A stretch of 64,000 nt of DNA. Origin: Lagierella sp. (lineage in GTDB: Bacteria > Bacillota > Clostridia > Tissierellales > Peptoniphilaceae). Of this stretch, positions 17,309 through 25,517 are shown one piece after another (the first letter of the stretch is position 1; the number at the start of each line of letters is the position of its first letter). The position numbers and the translations under genes were made by a program. The stretch is taken from assembly GCF_029983815.1 (NCBI RefSeq), contig NZ_JASBYU010000009.1, positions 4,572-68,571 on the forward strand. Reading direction: 5' to 3'. The notes beneath the pieces are model-generated. The model worked only from the letters and a program-made list of their open reading frames with translations. It made no database searches and was not told the origin of the DNA.

Positions 17309-18052
17309 TTATAGCTGGATATCAGCCAATTTTTCCATCACAGTTCCAATATCTTCGTAGAACACATAATCCGCTCTACTATCGTAATTTGTCTTAGTCT
17401 TATTAATTAAAACTAAGGTGTCGCCAGAGAAGTAATCTATAAATCCTGCAGCAGGATAGACCATCAAAGAAGACCCCCCTACTATTAATATTTCTGCATT
17501 TTGAATTAAATTAATCGCTTTAGAGATATTATTATAATCCAAGGGTTCACCATAGAGTACAACATCCGGTCGAACCACTCCCTTACAGTCGGGACACTCT
17601 ACTTTAAAATCACTATCTCTCATCTGGTCTATGTCAAAGAGCTTCCCACATTTTGTACAATAATAATCCCTTAAATTTCCATGGATCTCTACAACCTCTT
17701 TACTTCCTGCCATTTGATGTAAAGAGTCGATATTTTGCGTAATAACACCCTTTAGTTTCCCCATTTTTTCAAGTTTCTCCAGAGCAATATGGCACTTATT
17801 GGGTTTTGCTTCATCGTAGATCAGATTGTTCTTTACATAGTCCATAAATTCATCTGGATGCTGGGCGAAAAACTCATGACTTAACATATACTCTGGACTA
17901 TATCCTTTGTTGTTCTCCTGGTTGTAAAGTCCTGTAGCGGATCTAAAGTCTGGTATGCCCGAAGCTGTGGAAACACCAGCTCCACCAAAAAACACAATAT
18001 TATTTGACCTCTTTATCCTATCCTTTAATTCCAACAGATTATTTGAAGACAT
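17309..18052 (-). CDS. cobB: NAD-dependent protein deacylase (sirtuin, CobB type)
   Basis: Removes acyl groups from lysines using NAD. The 247 residues include the NAD motifs GGAGVSTASGIPDFRS and TQNIDSLHQMAG, the catalytic histidine in VEIHGNLRDYYC, the two CxxC pairs of the structural zinc site (YCTKCG and CPDCKG) and the late GGSSLMVYPAAG. It is followed by its own terminator and preceded by the Nudix gene 12 bases upstream. Confidence 0.94.
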   Translation of the reverse strand: MSSNNLLELKDRIKRSNNIVFFGGAGVSTASGIPDFRSATGLYNQENNKGYSPEYMLSHEFFAQHPDEFMDYVKNNLIYDEAKPNKCHIALEKLEKMGKLKGVITQNIDSLHQMAGSKEVVEIHGNLRDYYCTKCGKLFDIDQMRDSDFKVECPDCKGVVRPDVVLYGEPLDYNNISKAINLIQNAEILIVGGSSLMVYPAAGFIDYFSGDTLVLINKTKTNYDSRADYVFYEDIGTVMEKLADIQL

Positions 18053-18064
18053 AATATCGACCTC

Positions 18065-18523
18065 CTAGAAAAATTTAACGCCTTCACTATTATTGTCTGT
18101 AAAATAAAAGACAACCTCTTGACTCTTTCCAAGGTACACCTGTAACATTTCGTCCATGGAGGCAGACTTTTCCTTTACATCTATGAACTCTTTTAAGTCC
18201 ATCCAAAAAAGCCTACCCTCATTACAAGAGTCTATCAACTCTCCACAAAAGTTTTCAGTATAGTACAAATGGGACAATAGCCTTATGTCCGTACTCTTTT
18301 CATACCACTGAACAATGCCCTTTAGCTTCAAATCAAAAACATCTAAATTAGTCTCTTCCTTTATTTCCCTTACACATGAATCATAAAGGGATTCCACCTT
18401 TTCCACATGACCTCCTGGAAAGGTCAGTCCCTCCCAGCCCTCTTTAATAGGTTTATCTAAAACCAAGACCTTTTCAGTCTTTGGATCATATATCATACAC
18501 ATATTAAGTAAAACAATTTCCAT
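18065..18523 (-). CDS. Nudix hydrolase (8-oxo-dGTP diphosphatase-like)
   Basis: The 152 residues contain the full Nudix box GGHVEKVESLYDSCVREIKEETNL, starting around residue 37, so it hydrolyses a nucleoside diphosphate linked to another group. Firmicute relatives are annotated as MutT/8-oxo-dGTP pyrophosphatases, but the substrate cannot be read from sequence. The ATG at 18523 has GGAGATA before it; an upstream reading to 18616 would run through the brnQ terminator and is rejected. Confidence 0.82.
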   Translation of the reverse strand: MEIVLLNMCMIYDPKTEKVLVLDKPIKEGWEGLTFPGGHVEKVESLYDSCVREIKEETNLDVFDLKLKGIVQWYEKSTDIRLLSHLYYTENFCGELIDSCNEGRLFWMDLKEFIDVKEKSASMDEMLQVYLGKSQEVVFYFTDNNSEGVKFF

Positions 18524-18597
18524 ATTATCTCCATATTGATTTAGTTCATAGGAACTTTTAACCCTAAAAGAACCATTCCTCTTATCGAATTCGAAAA

Positions 18598-18620
18598 AAA
18601 GATGGTAGTCTACCATCTTT
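18598..18620 (-). terminator. Terminator after brnQ
   Basis: AAAGATGGTA/TACCATCTTT with a three-base loop; seven A on the plus strand give the T run on the minus strand. Confidence 0.88.
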
Positions 18621-18623
18621 CAA

Positions 18624-20345
18624 TCATCTATTCTTCATATATCTATTATATTCCACTTGGGTGTAGTATTTCAAATACCTGTCATTTAATAAGACTCCAA
18701 GATTAAATAATATTCCCCCTACAATTGAATTCACAAATCCATCATTAGGTAAGAAATAAAGAGCTGCAAAGCCTAGGACCGTACCAAATCTACTCAATAT
18801 TTGAGCAGGTCTACTCTTTTGTCTTTGCTGTACATAGAAGTTGTCCTTTAAAATCAAATACCTAAATAAGATACTAAGGATAAACACAATAAATCCAAAT
18901 ACAGGGAAAAATGAAAATGCCTCCTTCTTAAAATACTTATAAATGCCTTGGAATAGAAATATAGTTGCAACAATTTGTAAAAATAGGGCAAACCTTCTTA
19001 AAAGATGAAGATTCTTTTTCTTTAAAAACCTAACGAATAAAGCAAATACCAGCCCTATAGCAGTAGGAACTATCCATCCAAAGGAAATGCTAAAAAGCGG
19101 GATATATCTTAAGGCAAAGCTTAATGCATCTTCAATAAATCTTGTATTCTTCAAGGCCTCTGGTAATACTGAAAAAGCGTCAAAAACAGCTGTAACTCCT
19201 GTAAACAACAAAGTTATCCTATAGACGGACATGTCCCAATCAAATAGTGGCGAAATCAACACCAAAATTATAATAACTATGGCAAGGGGATAAAGGAACA
19301 CCAACACCGGCAAGGATAAATTTATTATCTGAGTCAAACCCACATTGGATATGATAAAGGATATTAGAGCTATTATTATTGCAAAGGCCAAATAACTTAC
19401 TTTAGGAAATATCTTATTAAACACTTCTGAACAAGCAGTTATAAGTCCCGTAGCGGTTTTTAAACATGCAACTGTAACGATTACTGCCAATAGCAGTTGA
19501 CCGGATGTGCCCATGAAATACTTTGCAATTTCAGCAAGTGCAAGTCCCCCATTCTCCGATGGTGCCATGACCCCAAGACTTGAGGCCCCCATAAATATAA
19601 GGGCAGAGTAGATGATGGACATCAATACTATTGTCACAACCCCCGATTTAATGGTGTATTTTACAATCTCTTTAGGCTGATCTATCCCTAAACTTCTTAT
19701 AGCGTTTATTACTATTACCGAAAAGGCGAGGGCTGCCAGAACATCCATAGTATTATAACCTTCCACAAAGCCCTTTGAAAAAGGAGCAATACTATATAAA
19801 TCGGTCACCGCTTGAACACTTGGATTTCCCATAGGTCTAAAAAATGCGAAGATCAATAGAATAGATAGGACCACCAAGAAAATCGGATTTAATACCTTTC
19901 CTATATAAGTCATAATCTTATTGGGCTTAAGGGCCAACAATAAGGCAACTAAATAAAAAACAAAAGTAAACGCCAAAAGTATAATACCATGATTATCCCC
20001 TGAAATATTGCTACTTAACCCTACTTCAAATGATGTGGTACTTAGTCTAGGGAGGGCAAAGAACGGACCAATTGTCAAATAAAGTGCAATTGTAAAGAAA
20101 TACCCAAAACCCTTACTTATTTTCTTTGTCATATCTAATAAGTCTTCAGATTTACTGTAACCTACGGCAAGTACACCTAAAAAGGGCATGCCTACAGCAG
20201 TGATTAAAAAACCAATTAGAGATGGTACATAGTTACCTCCTGCCAATTGACCCATAAATACAGGAAATATCAAATTGCCTGCGCCAAAAAAGAGTCCAAA
20301 TAGCATGGAGCCTATTACCAAGTAATTTTTACTTGATTTTTTCAA
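18624..20345 (-). CDS. brnQ: Branched-chain amino acid carrier BrnQ with an extended C terminus
   Basis: Sodium-driven Leu/Ile/Val uptake carrier of the LIVCS family. The N-terminal 440 residues match BrnQ: MLFGLFFGAGNLIFPVFMGQLAGGNY, PFLGVLAVGYS and ACLKTATGLITACSEVF. The protein is 573 residues, about 120 longer than usual. The extra part (about 450-573) begins with a basic segment FLKKKNLHLLRR and contains about four further hydrophobic segments of unknown role. The start is TTG at 20345 after GGAGG. It is monocistronic, with its own promoter and terminator. Confidence 0.9.
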   Translation of the reverse strand: MKKSSKNYLVIGSMLFGLFFGAGNLIFPVFMGQLAGGNYVPSLIGFLITAVGMPFLGVLAVGYSKSEDLLDMTKKISKGFGYFFTIALYLTIGPFFALPRLSTTSFEVGLSSNISGDNHGIILLAFTFVFYLVALLLALKPNKIMTYIGKVLNPIFLVVLSILLIFAFFRPMGNPSVQAVTDLYSIAPFSKGFVEGYNTMDVLAALAFSVIVINAIRSLGIDQPKEIVKYTIKSGVVTIVLMSIIYSALIFMGASSLGVMAPSENGGLALAEIAKYFMGTSGQLLLAVIVTVACLKTATGLITACSEVFNKIFPKVSYLAFAIIIALISFIISNVGLTQIINLSLPVLVFLYPLAIVIIILVLISPLFDWDMSVYRITLLFTGVTAVFDAFSVLPEALKNTRFIEDALSFALRYIPLFSISFGWIVPTAIGLVFALFVRFLKKKNLHLLRRFALFLQIVATIFLFQGIYKYFKKEAFSFFPVFGFIVFILSILFRYLILKDNFYVQQRQKSRPAQILSRFGTVLGFAALYFLPNDGFVNSIVGGILFNLGVLLNDRYLKYYTQVEYNRYMKNR

Positions 20346-20380
20346 TTTACATTCCTCCTTCTTTCAAAATTTTGAAATTA

Positions 20381-20409
20381 ATTATACTACAAACCGCTGA
20401 ATTTTCCAA
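20381..20409 (-). promoter_or_regulatory. Sigma-A promoter for brnQ
   Basis: On the minus strand, TTGGAA (20409-20404), a 17-base spacer and TATAAT (20386-20381), 35 bases upstream of the brnQ TTG start. Confidence 0.75.
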
Positions 20410-20531
20410 TACTTATACTAAAATTCTTTGGATTTTTACAAATAAATTTCAATATTTTATCAACCTTTACAATCTTTTATTAAAATATGCTAAAATATAT
20501 TTATCATCATTCAAAAAAAGGGGGAATTGTT

Positions 20532-20927
20532 TTGAAAAAGAAGATTTTATTATTATTTACGATGATTGTACTAGTTTTAGGAGTATCCAGTTGTAGTGAA
20601 AAAAACAATGTAGATTCAAGTTCAACAACTGGCGATTATGAATCTAAAGCTACCATCGAACTAGTAGAAGATGGAGAAAAGTTTAAAGAAGAAACTCTAG
20701 AATTTAACGAAGACGAAAAGCTTTTGGACATTATGAAAAGAAATTTAGATATCGTCGAAAAAGACGGATTCATTGAATCCATCGAAAAAAAATCCCAAGA
20801 TCCCGATAAGAACAAGTACTGGCTCTATGAGGTAAATGGAGAGATGGCACAAGTGGGTGCAAATGAGTACAAGCTTAAAGACGGCGACAAGGTCTTATTT
20901 AGATTAGAAGAATTGAAAAATGAGTAA
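20532..20927 (+). CDS. DUF4430-domain lipoprotein
   Basis: Predicted surface lipoprotein of 131 residues. A TTG start at 20532, with AAGGGGG before it, gives a signal peptide KKKILLLFTMIVLVLGVSSC ending in a lipobox; the longer reading from 20487 would bury the signal. Residues about 55-130 form a DUF4430 (transcobalamin-C-terminal-like) domain: LLDIMKRNLDIVEKDGFIESI, YWLYEVNGEMAQVGANEYKLKDGDKVLFRLE. It overlaps the next gene, an ECF S-component, by eight bases; this pairing is common and suggests that it presents the vitamin to the membrane subunit. Confidence 0.82.
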   Translation: MKKKILLLFTMIVLVLGVSSCSEKNNVDSSSTTGDYESKATIELVEDGEKFKEETLEFNEDEKLLDIMKRNLDIVEKDGFIESIEKKSQDPDKNKYWLYEVNGEMAQVGANEYKLKDGDKVLFRLEELKNE

Positions 20928-21420
20928 TAAAAAAATTACTTTTTTGGGTGTGATTGCAGGAGCCACCATTGCCGGAAGAATCTTGATGGCTCCCTTCCCC
21001 AATATCCAACCAGTGACTACAATTCTAATATTTGCAACAATTTACATTGGATTTGTAGAAGCGCTTATTTTAAACTTCCTTGTAATCTTTATCTCCAATC
21101 TTTACCTTGGCTTTGGACCTTGGACAATATACCAAATTCTTAGCTTTGCAACAATAATACTAATAGCCTTTCTACTAAAAGTTTTTAAAGAGTTTAGACA
21201 GTCCCATCTTCTACAAAGTATCTTTTCAATTGTTTCAGGTTTTATCTATGGTTTTATAATTTCCCTATTTACCGCAGCAAGTTTTTCAAAGGCAGATAAT
21301 TTTTTTATCTACTATCTAAATGGGTTGTACTTTGATTTACTTCACGGACTAGGCAATGGTGTTCTATACTTTTTATTAGTTCCACCACTAAAAAAAGGTT
21401 TGGATAGATATTTTAGTTGA
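20920..21420 (+). CDS. ECF transporter S-component (possibly corrinoid-related)
   Basis: The 166 residues form about five or six hydrophobic helices, with the PF12822-like start GVIAGATIAGRILMAPFPNIQPVTTILIF, in which the NIQPVT motif recurs in S-components paired with DUF4430 proteins. The pairing and fold suggest cobalamin or a precursor as substrate, but no B12 riboswitch is present upstream and the substrate is not provable. It is translationally coupled to the lipoprotein gene. ATPase and T subunits must come from elsewhere. Confidence 0.78.
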   Translation: MSNKKITFLGVIAGATIAGRILMAPFPNIQPVTTILIFATIYIGFVEALILNFLVIFISNLYLGFGPWTIYQILSFATIILIAFLLKVFKEFRQSHLLQSIFSIVSGFIYGFIISLFTAASFSKADNFFIYYLNGLYFDLLHGLGNGVLYFLLVPPLKKGLDRYFS

Positions 21421-21421
21421 T

Positions 21422-21450
21422 TTGACTTTCTTTGACTTTTGTTCTATAAT
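21422..21450 (+). promoter_or_regulatory. Strong sigma-A promoter for hsp20
   Basis: TTGACT (21422-21427), a 17-base spacer and TATAAT (21445-21450). A second TTGACT lies at 21432-21437. About 125 bases of leader precede the hsp20 ATG; no CIRCE element was seen. Confidence 0.82.
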
Positions 21451-21580
21451 AATTTTAGGGTAAGTTTGCTTCTACCTAAGGCTAAACAGAATTAGAACCG
21501 AGAAAAAGTATAATTTTTTATTAGAAACAGGTACAGGTCTAATTTTGATTACAAGAAAAGTTATACAAGGAGTTGATTTA

Positions 21581-22018
21581 ATGTTTAAAAAAATTTCACC
21601 AAGAAGAGGAAATCCTTTGAAGGGTCAATTTAACGATTTCTATAATTTTATGGATGATTTTTTCACTGAGAATGTTAACTTATCAGTAAACACAAACTTT
21701 AAAGTGGATGTATCAGATTTAGAAGATTCATATTTAGTTGAAGCAGAATTACCTGGATTTACAAAGGACGAAATTAAAGTTCAGTTGAAAAATGGTGAGT
21801 TGACTATTACTGCTGAAAAGAAAGAAGAGATAGATGACTCTTCTAAGGACAAGAAGTATGTACACAAGGAAATGAAGTACAGTTCCATGTCTCGTACTTT
21901 AAACTTTGAAAATGTGACTAGAGAAAATTTAACAGCTAAATTAAATGATGGTATATTGTCAATCAATCTACCTAAGACCAGCAAAAAAGACAACGACGAA
22001 TATATAGATATTGAATAA
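21581..22018 (+). CDS. Hsp20/alpha-crystallin small heat-shock protein
   Basis: ATP-independent holdase of 145 residues. The alpha-crystallin domain spans about residues 40-140: FKVDVSDLEDSYLVEAELPGFTKDEIKVQLKNGELTITAEK, then YSSMSRTLNFENVTRENLTAKLNDGILSINLPK with the conserved A-x-x-x-(D/N)-G-(I/V)-L element. The ATG at 21581 is used because AAGGAG precedes it. It is a single gene with a strong promoter, a long structured leader and its own terminator. Confidence 0.93.
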   Translation: MFKKISPRRGNPLKGQFNDFYNFMDDFFTENVNLSVNTNFKVDVSDLEDSYLVEAELPGFTKDEIKVQLKNGELTITAEKKEEIDDSSKDKKYVHKEMKYSSMSRTLNFENVTRENLTAKLNDGILSINLPKTSKKDNDEYIDIE

Positions 22019-22030
22019 TACTAACAGTTT

Positions 22031-22060
22031 AGGGAGACCATTTCGGCCTCCCTATTTTTA
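22031..22060 (+). terminator. Terminator after hsp20
   Basis: AGGGAG (22031-22036) pairs with CTCCCT (22048-22053), followed by an A/T-rich run with five T. Confidence 0.88.
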
Positions 22061-22069
22061 TTTCTCCAA

Positions 22070-22762
22070 CTAAAAAGCGTTCCAAAACATATAAAATCCT
22101 ATGAGTAAAACTAGAAATCCAAGGAACGTATTAAGAACTTTTCCAACTCTAGAATAGGTCCTGCTATTTTTCATTCTTTTAACATATCCCACTGAAGTCC
22201 CTGAGAGTATCACCAAAAAACTATGACCAATTGAATACATAAGCATAAGAAAAATCCCCCATAGGATATTTCCAGTTCTAGATAAAATTCCTAGAAGGGC
22301 AACTAATACAGGCGTTGAACAGGGAGAAGAGAAAAATCCACCCACCACTCCTGCAATAAAGGCACCTATAGATCCCCGTTTATGATCCTTCAACATAAGC
22401 CTTCTTGAGGGAATTATCTCATATATTCCCCATGTCTGTAGAGCCATTAAGATCATTAGTACCCCTAGTATGATATACCAAAGCCTTGAAGTCGTTCCTA
22501 TTAACATTCCTGCAAAAACCGCAATAATAGACAAACCTACAAAGGTTATAGCCATGCCTATAGCAAAGATTACAGAGTATTTAAAAGCCCTCTTGCTATC
22601 TCTTTCCTCCAACCCACTGACATAGGAAATAATTAGAGGTATGGTGGACAGACTGCAGGGCGTCAGTGAAGTTAAAGCCCCTGCTATCAAAGATAGTACA
22701 GGAGCTATCCAAGGGTTATCGCCAATGATTAAAGCAAGTTGACTAAGCCAAGAGTTTATCAT
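22070..22762 (-). CDS. CcdA-type thiol-disulfide electron carrier membrane protein
   Basis: Moves reducing power from cytosolic thioredoxin across the membrane. The 230 residues form about six helices, and the redox cysteines lie in SLTPCSLSTIPLI and FFSSPCSTPVLVALLG, the two half-sites of the CcdA/DsbD-beta fold. Its start overlaps the end of the thioredoxin-like gene (TAATG), so the two form a reductive pair. Confidence 0.88.
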   Translation of the reverse strand: MINSWLSQLALIIGDNPWIAPVLSLIAGALTSLTPCSLSTIPLIISYVSGLEERDSKRAFKYSVIFAIGMAITFVGLSIIAVFAGMLIGTTSRLWYIILGVLMILMALQTWGIYEIIPSRRLMLKDHKRGSIGAFIAGVVGGFFSSPCSTPVLVALLGILSRTGNILWGIFLMLMYSIGHSFLVILSGTSVGYVKRMKNSRTYSRVGKVLNTFLGFLVLLIGFYMFWNAF

Positions 22763-23319
22763 TATTCTTTTACTCCCATATCCTTGGCGATTTCAAGAAG
22801 TTGTTCCTCATTTAAGAAACCTTGATGAATTGTGTAGATATGTTTCTTTGTAACCTTGTGATTATACATTTCAAAGGGAATTTTTTCCTTAATTTCATCA
22901 CTTGGAACATAAGGTGTGCCATCTGCATTGAATAAAACTTGAGTAGGAATTACTTGAATAGGTACTTCCTTAGCAGCATCCCTATTTAAATCAATATCCA
23001 CATATTTAACTATTGCTTTACCTTCCATCTTTTCATGAAAGGCTTTATAATGTGGTTCCATCATTCTACACGGTTCACAGGTATCAGATCCATAGTCCAC
23101 AATTACAGGAAGTTTCTTTTTGGCATATTCTTCAAAGTTTGGAACTTCCGTTTCCAAAAGTTCCGATTTACTTCCAGATTCCCCTGCTATATTTGTACTT
23201 TCAACCTTACTGTTTGAAATTGTATCCTTACTATCACTATTCTTTATAAAATACATACCTACAAGCACCGCTACAATTACAATAGGTAAAATTATCTTTA
23301 ACGTCTTATTGTTTTTCAT
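22762..23319 (-). CDS. Membrane-anchored thioredoxin-fold protein
   Basis: Extracytoplasmic thiol reductase candidate of 185 residues: one N-terminal membrane anchor (about 8-25), a linker, then VIVDYGSDTCEPCRMMEPHY with redox Cys81 and Cys84, and VQVIP-like cis-proline segment VPIQVIPTQVLFNADG. It probably receives electrons from the downstream CcdA partner and reduces secreted or surface disulfides. The substrate is unknown; cytochrome c maturation is unlikely because no cytochrome genes are seen. Confidence 0.88.
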   Translation of the reverse strand: MKNNKTLKIILPIVIVAVLVGMYFIKNSDSKDTISNSKVESTNIAGESGSKSELLETEVPNFEEYAKKKLPVIVDYGSDTCEPCRMMEPHYKAFHEKMEGKAIVKYVDIDLNRDAAKEVPIQVIPTQVLFNADGTPYVPSDEIKEKIPFEMYNHKVTKKHIYTIHQGFLNEEQLLEIAKDMGVKE

Positions 23320-23400
23320 ATAAGCCTCCTAAAATCATAATACCCATATTATAGCATAAATCAACATATTTGAAATCTATTATCAATAGGGAGCAATAGA

Positions 23401-23421
23401 AAAAGAGGCCAATCAGCCTCT
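23401..23421 (-). terminator. Terminator overlapping the stop of the 23420-24046 lipoprotein gene
   Basis: AGAGGC (23404-23409) and GCCTCT (23416-23421) with a six-base loop and T on the minus strand. Confidence 0.8.
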
Positions 23422-24046
23422 AGTCTCTTTCTAAATATTCAGGAAATTCTTGTACTTCTTGTCTCGTCTCATCTCCTAATAAATCAAGTAAGTTTTTTCT
23501 CTGAAGCTTCTTCAACTCTTCTCCTGTTGCAGATGTTGAATCGCTGTAATATTCAGGACCTTTGTTATATTCTTTTACCATAGTGGCTTTACCTAAAAAG
23601 TTACTTAACTGATCAAAACCATAATAGTTTATTACTTTAATCCCTTCATCAGTTTCCTTAAATACAAGTCTAATCTTATTTATCTCATCTAAATTTTTAT
23701 ATAGTTTTACAGAAGCATCATATATAAACTCGTTACTACCTTTACTTATCTTTTCGTCAAAAACTTTAGGGTCTTGAACTAAATCACTTAAATTCAATTT
23801 AGAATAAATTTCAGATGACTTTTGCCTAATATACATCTCCTTATTAAACATTTCATTATCCTCAATCAAATACTTATCATACAATTCTTTGTAATCATAT
23901 CCACCATCGCCGAGTATGTATTTAGACACAAAGTCATGTCCAAAGGTCTTAGCTTCTTCATCCGAAATTTTTGTTTTTCCATTATCACATCCCACTACCA
24001 AAATTAGTAGTGAGGATATTGCCAATATTTTTAATAGCTTTATCAT
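23420..24046 (-). CDS. Lipoprotein of unknown function, paralogue of the next gene
   Basis: I do not recognise a named family. The 208 residues have a signal peptide ending in the lipobox VVGC (Cys20). The mature part aligns by eye with the protein encoded upstream at 24122-24910: FGHDFVSKY...YKELYDKYLIEDNEMFNKEMYIRQ matches FAKDFVDKT...FNELSEKYLKPDNELFNTEMEVRN, and both end in an EELKxxQxxNL helix. The hydrophilic alpha/beta character suggests a surface domain. It is probably co-transcribed with its paralogue, 75 bases apart. Confidence 0.7.
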   Translation of the reverse strand: MIKLLKILAISSLLILVVGCDNGKTKISDEEAKTFGHDFVSKYILGDGGYDYKELYDKYLIEDNEMFNKEMYIRQKSSEIYSKLNLSDLVQDPKVFDEKISKGSNEFIYDASVKLYKNLDEINKIRLVFKETDEGIKVINYYGFDQLSNFLGKATMVKEYNKGPEYYSDSTSATGEELKKLQRKNLLDLLGDETRQEVQEFPEYLERD

Positions 24047-24121
24047 TTTTTCTCCTTTAAAAGTAAATAAGAGGGTGGATTTTAATACTTAACTAATTTT
24101 TTCTTCTTAAAAGGTATTATC

Positions 24122-24910
24122 TTAATTTAAATTCATAGCTGGTGGAGCTACTAATTCCTCCCTTATATTAGCAAGGTTTTCTAACTGTGTATTTTTCAAT
24201 TCTTCAATTGAAGTATATGTTTTTTCTTTTACCTCTCCCTCAGTTTCATCACTGCTTCTCTTTGGACTTATACCATTAGGCTCTAAAGCATTTAGATAGT
24301 ACTCTGTCTTAGAGCTTGCCTTCTTGAAACTTTTAAAAGCTTCTTCCTTTAGAGGCTTAGCTTCTTCTAAACCCTTATTTAACCTTGAAGAAATCCCGTC
24401 ATTCAGGCCGAATAAGTCAGTTATATATAACCTTCCACTCTCATCTTCAACGGTTACCATAACTTGTCGAGCCATCCCCTGAGGCGTTCTTTCTGGGTCT
24501 TTAGAATCATTCTTATATTCTGAAGTATCCCAAGACTCATCAAAGGCCAATTCAACTCTATAGATATTTCCCAGTTTTTCTTTTAATTCCACTTTTTGAA
24601 ATTCATGTTCAAAAAGTGTTATTTCAAGTCCATCTTCCTTAAAGTCTCTAACAGTGGAATGATCAACTGCATTTCTAACTTCCATTTCTGTATTGAAAAG
24701 CTCATTGTCTGGTTTTAAATACTTTTCTGAAAGTTCATTAAAACCCATAGGCCTTAAAGATTTATAGGTCTTATCTACGAAATCCTTTGCAAAATCTAAA
24801 ACTTCACTTTCTTTGGCCTTAAATTCCTTTTGATTTTCTTGTGCTGATACTAGATTTCCAAAGGGAATGAGTAAACTTAAGGTTAGCAAGATTGTAATAA
24901 CTTTTTTCAA
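24122..24910 (-). CDS. Secreted protein of unknown function, paralogue of the adjacent lipoprotein
   Basis: The roughly 262 residues start with a classical signal peptide (KKVITILLTLSLLIPFGNLVSA, cleavage before QEN) and no lipobox, so it is released or wall-retained, unlike its lipid-anchored paralogue. The start chosen is TTG at 24910, preceded by AGAAAGGA; a GTG at 24928 is possible. The shared N-terminal segment with DNE-FN-EM-R and the shared C-terminal EELK helix mark a duplicated gene pair. A roughly 60-residue insert (LNKGLEEAKPLKEEAFKSFKKA onward) is specific to this copy. Confidence 0.68.
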   Translation of the reverse strand: MKKVITILLTLSLLIPFGNLVSAQENQKEFKAKESEVLDFAKDFVDKTYKSLRPMGFNELSEKYLKPDNELFNTEMEVRNAVDHSTVRDFKEDGLEITLFEHEFQKVELKEKLGNIYRVELAFDESWDTSEYKNDSKDPERTPQGMARQVMVTVEDESGRLYITDLFGLNDGISSRLNKGLEEAKPLKEEAFKSFKKASSKTEYYLNALEPNGISPKRSSDETEGEVKEKTYTSIEELKNTQLENLANIREELVAPPAMNLN

Positions 24911-25030
24911 TTCAATCCTTTCTACCACCCTCTCTTTTATTTTACAAAATTAAAATATAAAAAGATAGTACTTAAAACAATCTTAAGAATTTTGTAATAA
25001 TCTATAATTATATACACCATACTTCTAGTC

Positions 25031-25058
25031 AAAAAAAGAGACACCAACTGGTATCTCT
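25031..25058 (-). terminator. Terminator after the suf operon
   Basis: AGAGACACC (25037-25045) pairs with GGTATCTCT (25050-25058) (one G-U pair on the minus strand) and is followed by seven T on the minus strand. Confidence 0.87.
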
Positions 25059-25064
25059 CTAATA

Positions 25065-25517
25065 TTATTCATTCTCTTTAAGCGACTTGCCTTCGTCTAT
25101 TGCATTTTTTAACGTATGCCAAGCCAAAACTGCACATTTCACTCTGGCAGGCATGGTGGATATATTTTTAAAGACATATCCCTCTTCAAGCTCTTCTTCC
25201 AATTTTTCGTCGTCTTTTTCTTCTCCTCTAATCATATTGATAAAGAGATCAAGTTTTTTATAAGCTTCTTCTACTGTAAGCCCCCTAATCTGGTCACACA
25301 TTATGGATGTTGAAGCCTGACTAATGGCACAACCAATGCCGGTGTAGGCAGCATCTTTTATGATACCATCTTCAATATCGAGTCTAAGAGTTATATCGTC
25401 CCCACAACTCGGGTTATGGCCTCTCTCTTCTAATGTATAGGGATCTAGCTCTCTCTTATTGCTCTTGTCCTGACTATGTTCCAGAATTACCTCTGAATAA
25501 AGTTCATTAAGATCCAA
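25065..25517 (-). CDS. sufU: Fe-S assembly sulfur acceptor/zinc-ligand protein SufU
   Basis: Zinc protein that takes persulfide sulfur from SufS and passes it to SufB. The 150 residues start MDLNELYSEVILEHSQDKSNK and carry the SufU ligands Cys38 and Asp40 (NPSCGDD), Cys63 (IGCAIS) and Cys128 (RVKCAVLAW). The characteristic SufU insertion lies between residues 80 and 120. It is the last gene of sufCBDSU and overlaps sufS by 11 bases. Confidence 0.94.
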   Translation of the reverse strand: MDLNELYSEVILEHSQDKSNKRELDPYTLEERGHNPSCGDDITLRLDIEDGIIKDAAYTGIGCAISQASTSIMCDQIRGLTVEEAYKKLDLFINMIRGEEKDDEKLEEELEEGYVFKNISTMPARVKCAVLAWHTLKNAIDEGKSLKENE

